NCBI GenBank assembly: GCA_022559845.1
Contig: CM040128.1
Span: forward strand, 177,250,413-177,314,412
Direction of reading: 5' to 3'
Length of the DNA stretch: 64,000 nucleotides
From: Amorphophallus konjac
Taxonomy: Eukaryota > Streptophyta > Magnoliopsida > Alismatales > Araceae
The notes beneath the pieces were generated by a model that was not told where the DNA came from, ran no database searches, and was given only the letters and a program-made list of their open reading frames with translations. A program made the translations under genes and the position numbers. Every line of letters begins with the position of its first letter. Within the stretch, counting starts at the first letter, position 1. Shown one piece after another: positions 56,474 to 64,000 of the stretch.

Positions 56474-58869
56474 TACTCCCGGGGTGCGGAGAACTCGACT
56501 CCGTCGAGTAAGGGCCCACCGAGGAAGCAGCTCAGGGCGACCTGCAATCTCCAAACCCAACCTGCATCTGCGTCCAGGGGACGACTCTTCATCCTCTCAA
56601 GGCGGCCCGGACACACCCTCATGCTGGCGGTGGAACCCTGCTTGCATAGTATTACCCCTCTGTGTACACGTCGGGCTCTCAAGGCTATTTGGTGGAAGCT
56701 CTCCAGGGTGTCCCTCTTAAAGGAAGTTATAGGCTCAAAGTACTCACTGGGATTCACCGCGGTGCCCATATAGGGTGCCGGATCAGATGCATGAGAATTG
56801 GGGTATATCCCATAGCCCATTAGTAAATCTAATCCATAAGCCAGGTTGGCCAAAGCCGCTTGGAAAATGAAAGGTCCAAGTCCTCGTGCCCTCGAATTGG
56901 AGGTGGCCCTAAGATAGAGTCGTTCCAATGCCACCATCGCGAGGTTACCTCCTTGGATTTCAAAGTGCCACCCGTGAGTTATAGCCCGCTCATTATGATC
57001 GTCACTACCCATATTTGGATGCTTGCTTGAATGAGTATGCTTTGAGTGATGGTGCGGTGGGGGTGGGAAGTATGTGGTATGCAAAGGGGGACCGGGGCAA
57101 CCGTACATAGACCTATCATTCATGGATGTGATGAGGCATCTTGTGGACTCAGGGGGGCCTGGGAAACCATAGGTGGATCTTTCGTGTATGGCTGTGAGAA
57201 TTACCGGGGGACCCGGACATCTATGTGTGCTCCATTCAAGTGTAAGGGCTATGAAGAATGTGGGTGGGCCAGCACAACCAAATGTAGGCCAGTTATGCAT
57301 TGAGCCTAAACTGTGCGTGACATGCATGGGAGGGCTGGACTCATGACCCTTGTCGAATGATGTGACATGCCAAGATGGGTGCTTTCTTCTCCTAGAGATG
57401 ATGACCATGTGTGTGGGTATGGGGTGACCTTTAAGCTCCCATTTGTAAGGGTCGAAGGGATCATAGTAGGTATGCATCATGGGGTAGGGCACTACCTTGT
57501 TCCCTAGGTGTATACTGCCCATGGTCATGGTTCCCTTGGTGTGGACTGGGTCTAGGACGAGGTGTGTTGGTTCTAGCATGGTTGGTGAGGGTAGGAGGGA
57601 GTGGGTGGTGGGTAGGGCGGTCAGGTCCCATGGGTTCATTGTCTTCCATAGGGTGGGATCAAAGGGGTCATGGAATGTGTTACCAAGGGTTAGGTATTCT
57701 TTCACCTCAAGGTCTCCAAATGGTGAGTCCTCCTCCTCAAATGTAGTAATTGAACCGAAGTTCGAGGAGGGTTGGTTGGTCATGATTGGAGGGCTTGGCA
57801 TCCTACCCGAAATAAGTAACTCCAATTCGCGGATAGCATCGGGCTCTTCGGGAATGGGGAGGGATAAAAGAAGGTCGCTAGTGTAGCAACCCATAGTGTA
57901 AATGGAAGAGATGGACCCGACACATAGATGTAGGAGGTTAAGACTCCTAGGTTGGTCGGCTACAGTGGTCAACATGCCAGTTAGCTTCATTTGCCAAGTT
58001 AGACCCTCAAGAAAATCCCCTAATGTTTCCACCAGATAGGATGATTGGATTGTGGTGTGATAGGTGGATAAGGGTACTATAGGAAGGTTTTGCTCCATGG
58101 GTGGGTAAGCATGGACCATGAGATCTCCAAATGGGTTCTCCTTTAGCCAACGTGAAAGGGGTTCTCCTAAGATAAGCTCGGTCCCTATTAAGGAGGGTGG
58201 TGTAAGGTTAAGACCACCATGTGAAGTTCCTTCTTCTTCCTGGACATGGGTGATCTCTATGGCGGGGGTTGGTGTGTTCACCTTTATGGGGTCGGGTATG
58301 GGAATCATGTGTTCCTCTATCAAGGAGGTGAGATGGTCCCGTGAGGGTGTGGTGGTGAGGATAGGTGTGTGGTACCCCTGAGGTGGGAGGTAAAGGGGAA
58401 CTTGGTTTGGGATCGGTAAGGGGAGAAGTGGAGGCCTAGGTTGGGGTTGGATAGGGGTTGGTAGTGGAAGATGGATGGGTTGAGGAGGATTGGGTTGGTT
58501 GGTTTTAGGGGGTGTGTCTCTTTTAGGGGAAGATGGAGGGGTGGTTTTGGGGACCAAGGAAGTTTGTGGAGTGTGGGTTTGTGGGAGAGTTTTGGGTGGG
58601 GTGGTGGTGGCCATCATGGGCCTAGGTGGAGTGGACATGGGGACCACACGGGTTGGAATGGTGAGGGTGGAGTGAGCCATGATGCTTCCTCCACTTGGGA
58701 TGGGAACTTCTTGGCCTAACCCATGATATTGTGATTCATACTCTTCTTCCCAATCGGGGGAGGCCTCATATTCCTCAACTTCAATCTCATTCCTTTGTGG
58801 TGTGGGTCGGCCAAGGGAATGGGGGTGGGCTAATGTGGTGGGTGCGCAACCAGTAGGGTATGGGGGGGG
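56371..58869 (-). CDS. Unrecognised long ORF in C1 (769 aa from ATG at 58680)
   Basis: Open from the codon after TAA (58872-58870) to 56371, 832 codons; the first ATG is at 58680, giving 769. I recognise no family. From the ATG, residues ~1-110 are extremely Pro/Thr-rich (PTTPPKTLPQTHTPQTS); ~110-420 hold acidic patches and two DPFDP-x-x-W repeats. Residues ~465-535 contain four ~20-residue repeats ending in C/F-P-GPP (STHRCPGPP, STYGFPGPP, RSMYGCPGPP). The tail is more ordinary in composition (ALERLYLRATSNSRARGLG), and the last ~34 codons run into the LTR. No transmembrane or catalytic signature is clear. It lies sense to the C1 LTR promoter. It may be a captured host sequence, a derived gag, or a chance frame in biased DNA. 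Confidence 0.5.
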   Translation of the reverse strand, partial: PPPYPTGCAPTTLAHPHSLGRPTPQRNEIEVEEYEASPDWEEEYESQYHGLGQEVPIPSGGSIMAHSTLTIPTRVVPMSTPPRPMMATTTPPKTLPQTHTPQTSLVPKTTPPSSPKRDTPPKTNQPNPPQPIHLPLPTPIQPQPRPPLLPLPIPNQVPLYLPPQGYHTPILTTTPSRDHLTSLIEEHMIPIPDPIKVNTPTPAIEITHVQEEEGTSHGGLNLTPPSLIGTELILGEPLSRWLKENPFGDLMVHAYPPMEQNLPIVPLSTYHTTIQSSYLVETLGDFLEGLTWQMKLTGMLTTVADQPRSLNLLHLCVGSISSIYTMGCYTSDLLLSLPIPEEPDAIRELELLISGRMPSPPIMTNQPSSNFGSITTFEEEDSPFGDLEVKEYLTLGNTFHDPFDPTLWKTMNPWDLTALPTTHSLLPSPTMLEPTHLVLDPVHTKGTMTMGSIHLGNKVVPYPMMHTYYDPFDPYKWELKGHPIPTHMVIISRRRKHPSWHVTSFDKGHESSPPMHVTHSLGSMHNWPTFGCAGPPTFFIALTLEWSTHRCPGPPVILTAIHERSTYGFPGPPESTRCLITSMNDRSMYGCPGPPLHTTYFPPPPHHHSKHTHSSKHPNMGSDDHNERAITHGWHFEIQGGNLAMVALERLYLRATSNSRARGLGPFIFQAALANLAYGLDLLMGYGIYPNSHASDPAPYMGTAVNPSEYFEPITSFKRDTLESFHQIALRARRVHRGVILCKQGSTASMRVCPGRLERMKSRPLDADAGWVWRLQVALSCFLGGPLLDGVEFSAPREYDGDIAYPFTWSCCSPFCSPSFSEYSHVVFFFFS

Positions 58870-58879
58870 TTAATCCGCC

Positions 58880-59596
58880 CTAGGGATATGAATGGGGGTG
58901 TGGGGAAGAGGGAGGACTGCTTGGGGAAGAGGGAAGGCTGCCTTGGAGAATGAAGAGGTGTATGGGGAATGGGAAGAGTTGCCTAGGGTGGAGGAGGTAA
59001 TGAAGGAAGTTATGAGTCTTGGGAAGGTGAAAGGGTGGAGGGATGAGGTGGCAGCTGAGGTGGCAGGGGGGGGAGGTGAAAGGGCAGGTTCACCCCAGGG
59101 AGAGAGAGAGAGGAGGAGGAGGAGAGAGAGAGGGGGTCGACCCCCTTAGTGAGAGAGAGAGGAGTGTGAAGGCTAGAGAGAGAGAGGAGTGCACTTATGC
59201 TTGCAATATTCAAATCTTCATTAACTTCAAAAGAGGGGGTTTGGGGTCCTATATATAGGAAAACCCAATTTACAAAAAGTCCTTATGAAATGGACAAATG
59301 ACGAAAGACCAAGGGGTGGGGAGAGGGGCGCCCATGGGCCAGACCAAAGAAATGGCCCAATAAGAACTACTAGCCCCATTAGCCCATTAGCCTACATACA
59401 AGCATAAGCAAATAACATGATAACTAAGTAACATGACTCAAACATAGGCAAATACATCAAAATGACTCAAGAAAATAGGGAAATGTAATAGGATGATAAG
59501 CACCAATGATCCGACTGAAGAAGGGCTGCTCCCTAGCTGCCTCCGGGAGGGAGAGAAGTGCCAAGCCAGAGGGTATGTGGTGTGATGCCCTCATCA
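58880..59596 (-). repeat. C1 right terminal LTR fragment, divergent from its partner
   Basis: It shares with the other C LTRs the GA-rich run (59097-59195), CCTATATATAGG (59248-59259), the AAAAAGTCCTT and GGGGCGCCCATGGGCCAG boxes and the CATCA end. The outermost ~150 bases differ strongly from the C1 LTR at 56473 and from C2. About 2 kb of the LTR expected on its inner side is absent. Confidence 0.7.
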
Positions 59597-61419
59597 CCCC
59601 CGAACTTTGCTTTTCAACCGTTCGAGCAAATGCCCCTGCAACGATCTTGTTTCGTTTATGCATCTACTGCTCACATGCACCATACTCATCCACACCGCTC
59701 TGAGGGTTTCCGATGTTTCGATCGTCCGGGGAGGGGGACATTCCTCTGCTGTTTCTTAACGATTGCTGGGCGACCGGGGGGGCTCCATCTCTCGATGGTG
59801 GGCACTCCCTCGAAGCCACTGCAGACAGTGACGGGGCCCTGGTTCAACGAAACTCAACCCCGACAAATTAAGACCCGACCGAGACCGGGGGATGCGTGCT
59901 CCTTGTAGGCTAGCCCTCGGAGTCCCGCTCTCCCAATGGTCAATATCTCCATGGGATGAACCATCTACTATGGGTCCGTCACCCCTCGTAGGCTAGCCCT
60001 CGGGGTATCGTTCCCACTATCGACGGCTTCCTCCCCCTATTTCTTTCCCCCATGGAACCTTGGGTGCCCCTAGTAGGCTAGTCCTCGGGGTACTCCATCC
60101 ACTGGGGTTTGCTGGCTGACATTGTGCAGACCGGCGATGTAGGGGCTTGTTCCACAGGTGAACATGACCCCGCTTATCCCCTGCAATTCTTTGCAATCCG
60201 GGGGAGATGCTGTCCAATTCTGGATAGATTAAGTTTATGAAAAAACCTTGATGATCAATTGCTCCGAATCTAATTACCCCTGTGCTCGAGTATGAACCTC
60301 GTACTGGCTTAACATGTCATCCTCGGAGGACTCTGGACTTCAATCTAATAAAATTTATTGGCCTCAATGGACTCAAAGTCCCCCAGATGGGCCCAACAAA
60401 CTCAAAGATGGTCCAAAGAAATGGAATTTGGGCTAAAACGGCGCGGAGTTCCCCGGCGTGCCCTAATCCGGTGCGGTACCCCCCCGCGCCGGATTAAGGT
60501 CACACTCATATTCCCTTTTTTTTTCTTTGCGACTTTCTGGCGCGCCCCAGACCGGCGCGCCCCCAAGCTCTCGCGCTGTCTTAAGCTATTAGTCATGGTC
60601 GCGCCGTATTAGCAGCTATACCTACGCTCTGCCGCGCCGTGTAAGTCGTAACCGCACCGGTTTTGAAACCCTTTTGATATTTTACTCACTCACTTGCCTC
60701 GGGACGAGTCTCCTCTCTCGGGGGCGATGTCAATAAGCTATATCTGACAGAAAATTGAATAAAAGAGGGGCTAAGCGAGCCTGAGTTGCATCGTCATCAT
60801 CATCGTATCTGTTAGCATTCATGCTTTCGCTATCATACTCATGTCGTCCTTCCTCCTCTCAACGAGGGGCAATAAATGTGGTCGATCACCGCCGCCTTCG
60901 TGGCGCTATCTTCATATTCAATATAATCATGAATGTCTTGTGTGCATGCATACATAGATCCCCGGGTACATTAAATGGCGTCGACTGAAAGCCGGATCAT
61001 GTCTGGCCGGAAGCCTTCGTCACGCGCGATGGTGGTCGTCAGACCTGCGTCCTCCGCCACGTACCGAGGAGCCATTTTCCCATTAAACTACGCATCTTCT
61101 GCATGATTAATGCTGCATCCTGCCTGTCATTGCTATAATCATCATGTAGTTCTTTTTTCGGCTTCGACAGCCCGATATCTCGACAATTAATCAAAGGTGT
61201 TCCCTCCTCGTGGGGGATGTAATTAACGCCATAACCTTTATGGTATGGCGGACTGCTGGTCGCGACCGAACCTCACATTCGCCCGACATGGGTCAGAATG
61301 AGCGCACAATAAAATCGTCACTCATGTGACTGGCACGCCCGCGTCGTCAATCAGTCAGTTGATTACCAGTTAGTCGATTGGTTGATCGATACGCGAACGA
61401 AAGGAAAGCACGCTAAACA
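59597..61419 (+). repeat. Element B 3' LTR, right part
   Basis: Resumes at CCCCCGAACTTTGC and matches 28683-30501, with the second GC motif cluster at about 60435-60650. A short phrase (TAGCCCTCGGGG near 59994) is missing from the 5' copy. Ends CGCTAAACA at 61419, followed by the GAAGC TSD. Confidence 0.95.
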
Positions 61420-61829
61420 GAAGCTCAAGGGGATAGGGGAGACCAAGAGTCCACGTGCTATAAGGAGTCCGCATGAAAGACGTAACCCCCCCCTGAGACT
61501 CCTCTGCTTACAGGGATCAGTCGCACAATGGGCCACTATTTAAACTGGAAATGCCCTACTACAAAGAGATAAGCCAGGCAAGAGCCAAAAACCCTGAGCA
61601 GGAACCAGTTCACCTTTTGGTGGAGAGGGATCTCGCGCTCCCATCTTCCTCCTAGCTCTTCTCTTCACATCAGAGTTCTACTACTTTGCTGACTTAAGCA
61701 TCGGAGGGTCTTCCCCGGGGATCTATCCCTGGGCACCTCTGACTCGTTTCCCTTCTTACAGTTCACACTTCAGGTGTACGTGGTCATCCTCTTCCCCGCT
61801 CAGGAGCAGTGCGAGATCGCCCCTCTTCA
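61420..61829 (+). repeat. A-family LTR, right part
   Basis: Continues the LTR broken at 26987 (the first five bases are B's duplicated GAAGC). A TATA-like CTATTTAAAC lies at 61536-61545. It ends CCTCTTCA, two bases before the primer-site remnant. The LTR is thus flanked by internal sequence on both sides. Confidence 0.88.
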
Positions 61830-61831
61830 TC

Positions 61832-61851
61832 TTGCACCCTCTATAGGAAAC
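61832..61851 (+). promoter_or_regulatory. Degenerate A primer-binding site
   Basis: TTGCACCCTCTATAGGAAAC stands where the other copy (63254-63237, minus) reads TGGCGCCGTCTGTGGGAA. Most differences are G-to-A type losses at CpG or neighbouring bases, so this site could no longer pair with its tRNA. Confidence 0.75.
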
Positions 61852-61866
61852 GAACAAAGAGCCATA

Positions 61867-62359
61867 ATGGTGCGAAGAAGTTCTGACAGGAGGACTGTCG
61901 GTGACCTGGGGAAAGCCCTGGTGACGGAAGAAGGCGCACCTTCCCTCCCCACGGAGAATTCCTCATCAAGCATCCATGCCAACGAGATACCTCCATCGGT
62001 GGCAGGGGAACAGCTCCCTAGTGAGAGCACCAACGCTCTCCAAACCTTCAAAGCAAGACTGGATGTCCTCGTGGATCTCATGAAGGTCCAGGCGGCTAGG
62101 GAGGAGAAGTCACAGCTCCCCCGGAATAGCCCCCTATGTGGAGATGCCTCCCAGCAAACCGCTAGAGGCCATTTCACCCTCCGGGGGCGTCGGCTCATTC
62201 GCAACCTGTCAGAAGGACCATCGCATGCCCCTCCCCTAGAGCAGGAATCCTCCTCAACCCCGAGGAGGGAGAAGACCGGAGCACGCCGACCGTTTCCGAA
62301 AGCTGAGGCCCCCGAGGAGTGTCGGGATAGCTTGCAAGTGCGCCCCCCCAGCCCCTCGG
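61867..62359 (+). pseudogene. gag: Second A-type gag N-terminus, plus-strand module
   Basis: ATG at 61867 (MVRRSSDRRTVGD) lies about 35 bases past the primer-site remnant, the normal place for gag. The frame matches the N-terminus of A gag (EGAPSLPTENSS, NEIPPSVAGEQLP, LDVLVDLMKVQAA) and shows the ~60 residues lost from the copy at 3144. It fails at about 62359, where the sequence turns back on itself as an inverted copy. It is a truncated gag, not a functional one. Confidence 0.85.
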
Positions 62360-62549
62360 GGGCCTTGGCTTCTTGAAACGGTCATCGTGCTCCGGTCTTC
62401 TCCCTCCTCGACGTTGAGGAGGCTTCCTACTCCGGGGGAGGGGCATGCGATGTTCCTCCTTACAGGTTACGAATGAGCCGCCACCCTCGGAGGGTGAAAC
62501 GGCCTCCAGCGGTTTGCTGGGAGGCGTCTCCACGTGGGGGGCTCTTCCG
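62360..62549 (-). repeat. Inverted gag module 2
   Basis: Reverse complement of about 62140-62350. The turning point near 62355 sits in a GC-rich stretch (CCCCCCAGCCCCTCGGGGG) able to form a hairpin. Confidence 0.85.
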
Positions 62550-62867
62550 GTGGGAGCACCGACGCCCTCCAAACCCTTAACGTAAAACTGGATGTCCTCG
62601 TGGATCTCATGAGGGCCCAGGCGGCCAGGGAGGAGAAGTCGTAGCTCCCCTGGAAGAGCCCCCCACATGGAGATGCCTCCCAGCAAATCGCTGGAGGCCG
62701 TTTCACCCTCCAAGGGCGGCGGCTCATTCGTAACCTATCAGGAGGACCATCGCATGCCCCTCCTCTGGAGCAGGAAGCCTCCTCAACCCCGAGGAGGGAG
62801 AAGACCGGAGCACGCCGACCATTTCCGGAAGCCGAGGCCCCCGAGGAGCGTCGGGACAGCATGCATC
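62550..62867 (+). repeat. Gag module 3 (plus strand)
   Basis: Repeats gag sequence equivalent to about 62022-62345 on the plus strand (CCTCGTGGATCTCATGAGGG, GAGATGCCTCCCAGCAAA). It has an in-frame stop where the first copy has a sense codon. Confidence 0.85.
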
Positions 62868-63236
62868 GTCCTCCTGACAGGTTGCGAATGAGCCGCCGCC
62901 CTCGAAGGGTGAAACGGCCTCCAGCGGTTTGCTAGGAGGCATCTCCATGTGGGGGGCTCTTCCGGGGGAGCTACGACTTCTCCTCCCTGGCCGCATGGGC
63001 CCTCATGAGATCCACGAGGACATCCAGTCTTGCGTTGAGGGTTTGGAGGGCGTTGGTGCTCCCGCCAGGCAGCTGTTCCCCCGCCACCGATGGAGGTATC
63101 TTGTAAGCGTGGTTGCCTGACGGGGAATTCTCTATGGGGAGGGAAGGTGCACCTTCTTCTGTCACCAGGGCTTACCCCAGGTCACCGGTAGTCCTCTTGC
63201 CAGAACTTCTTCTCCCCATGATGGCTCTTTGTTCGT
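62868..63236 (-). repeat. gag: Inverted gag module 4 with leader
   Basis: Minus-strand gag N-terminus reading away from the LTR at 63257: the coding start, the PPSVAGEQLP region and the DVLVDLMRA region are all present, running to about 62868. Together with the LTR and PBS to its right it is the 5' end of a minus-strand A copy that meets the inverted modules. Confidence 0.85.
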
Positions 63237-63254
63237 TTCCCACAGACGGCGCCA
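63237..63254 (-). promoter_or_regulatory. Intact A primer-binding site
   Basis: On the minus strand TGGCGCCGTCTGTGGGAA follows the LTR end by two bases. This is a sequence well known just inside the 5' LTR of plant Tat/Athila gypsy elements. It fixes the A LTR boundary. Confidence 0.85.
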
Positions 63255-63256
63255 GA

Positions 63257-63988
63257 TGAAGAGGGGTGATCTCACACTGCTCCTGAGCGGGGAAGAGGAT
63301 GACCACGTACACTTGAAGTGTGAACTGCAAGAAGGGAAACGCATGAGAGGTGCCCAGGGATAGATCCCCGGGGAAGACCCTCCGATGCTTAAGTCATCAA
63401 AGTTGTAGAGCTCTGATGCGAAGGGAAGAGCTAGGAGGAAGATGAGAGCGCGAGATCCCTCTCCACCAAAAGGTGAACTGGTTCCTGCTCAGGGTTTTTG
63501 GCTCTTACCTGGCTTACCTCTTTGTAGTAGGGCATTTCCAGTTTAAATAGTGGCCCATTGTGCGACTGATCCATGTAAGCGGAGGAGTCTCAGGGGGGGT
63601 TACGTCTTTCATGCAGACTCCTTATAGCACGCAGACTCTTGGTCTCCCCTATCCCCTTGAGCTTCCTGCCATTAAGGGACTCGCAAGGGCTGTACCAATA
63701 AGCTTCCATCAGTGAGCATGAGCGATAGGCACTTGCTCAGGAGTGGTCTCCCGAGCAACGAGTGTACGGTCGGGACAGGGAATAGGGGGCTCCGAGGGAG
63801 CTTTCCCGATCGAACTGATGCTCTGACTTCCCAACCCGAAGGCCGCCTAGGAAGCGCTTGTTCTGAGTGAGTTATTGGGCTTATATTGAGTGGGCCCGGG
63901 GGCTACCACTTCAAAGAGTTGGGCCTCATTTGGTCTGGTTGTACCTCTTTTGGCCTCTCTGTACAGGCGACGAGATTTCCCCTCTCCA
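63257..63988 (-). repeat. Complete A-family LTR, minus strand
   Basis: A 732-bp LTR, TGGAGAGGGG to CCTCTTCA on the minus strand, with TATA-like CTATTTAAAC (63541-63550). It contains the uninterrupted version of the site where B is inserted in the other copy. Upstream on the minus strand, to the window end, is purine-rich TAAGAGGGGGCT, probably a polypurine tract of further element sequence. Confidence 0.9.
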
Positions 63989-64000
63989 AGCCCCCTCTTA

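Larger units (their letters stand above)
53680..59596 (-). mobile_element. Element C1: family C LTR element with an unrecognised long ORF
   Basis: Starts TGATGTGACA and ends GCCCTCATCA, sharing TGATG/CATCA termini with C2. Flanks are CCCTC and CCCCC, an imperfect 5-bp duplication inside a C run. A full LTR-like block occupies 53680-56473. The right end (about 58880-59596) matches only the promoter-proximal third of such an LTR. Between them is a minus-strand frame of 770-830 codons. Read on the minus strand: truncated LTR with TATA (59248-59259) and CT-rich leader, ORF, full LTR. No RT, INT or gag is recognisable, so it is non-autonomous or a recombinant. Confidence 0.75.
26988..61419 (+). 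mobile_element. Element B: giant Ty3/gypsy retrotransposon (Tat/Ogre-like)
   Basis: Bounded by GAAGC duplications, with 3.5-kb LTRs starting TGTTGGCACC and ending in CGCTAAACA. It spans 34.4 kb, about 26 kb after discounting C1 and C2, which is in the range of Ogre-type giants. Order: 5' LTR, PBS, gag with a long N-terminal extension, PR, RT, RNH, second RNH, INT, tandem arrays, antisense five-exon passenger gene, 3' LTR. RT before INT and two RNase H domains place it in the Tat clade of Ty3/gypsy; Ogre versus Retand was not resolved. Nonsense codons and frameshifts occur in both sense and antisense genes. Confidence 0.94.
2885..61829 (+). mobile_element. Element A: decayed Ty3/gypsy (Tat-type) retrotransposon, host of nested insertions E, D and B
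   Basis: The plus-strand order gag, PR, RT, RNase H, second RNase H, INT identifies Ty3/gypsy. The second RNase H and the antisense passenger gene between INT and the 3' LTR point to the Tat lineage. The body is interrupted by E (7431-9506), D (11822-23993) and B (26988-61419). The LTR at its right end is split by B into 26661-26987 and 61420-61829. The 5' LTR is missing; an inverted LTR fragment (2885-3139) stands in its place. Many stops make it non-autonomous now. It is the oldest of the major elements here, because the others sit inside it. Confidence 0.88.

Overview
This window is repeat-dense nuclear DNA of a flowering plant. It holds almost nothing but LTR retrotransposons inserted into one another. 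No host gene, rRNA, tRNA, or bacterial or organellar gene cluster is visible. The plant assignment rests on Tat-lineage Ty3/gypsy elements with a second RNase H and antisense passenger genes, a Ty1/copia element primed by initiator-Met tRNA, 5-bp target-site duplications (TSDs), and decay by C-to-T and G-to-A changes. The species cannot be named from the sequence. Family names come from motifs recognised by eye, not from a search. Layout: 1-2884 is an unassigned AT-rich flank with a ~200-bp tandem repeat. 2885-61829 is element A, an old plus-strand Ty3/gypsy element of Tat type: gag (3144-4438), PR-RT-RNH (about 4330-7425), INT (9512-10605), then an antisense passenger gene of the 'putative gypsy-type transposon' family (PF04195-like, 26225 down to 11705), then an LTR (26661-26987 plus 61420-61829). 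Its 5' LTR is replaced by an inverted LTR fragment. Three insertions sit inside A. E is a solo copia-type LTR (7431-9506) in the integrase gene. D is a minus-strand copia element (11822-23993, TSD GGAAC) in the antisense gene. B is a giant Tat/Ogre-like gypsy element (26988-61419, TSD GAAGC) in A's LTR. B has 3.5-kb LTRs, an ordered gag-PR-RT-RNH-aRNH-INT, about 3.6 kb of tandem arrays (42300-45900), and its own antisense passenger gene (51261-46249). That gene encodes a plant mobile domain (PF10536-like) and has four GT-AG introns that keep frame. B was hit twice by family C: C2 (35637-37972, TSD ATCCC), a solo LTR in the protease-RT interval, and C1 (53680-59596) in the 3' LTR. C1 carries an unrecognised open frame of about 770-830 codons. 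From 61830 to 64000 a second A-type gag appears as four alternating inverted modules ending in a complete minus-strand A LTR. How the parts work together: each element encodes, or once encoded, its own capsid, protease, reverse transcriptase/RNase H and integrase, expressed from LTR TATA promoters. In A and B a second transcription unit runs antisense from next to the 3' LTR toward pol, so sense and antisense transcripts would converge. All coding units seen carry stops, frameshifts or insertions. Insertion order from the nesting is A first, then E, D and B, then C1 and C2 inside B.
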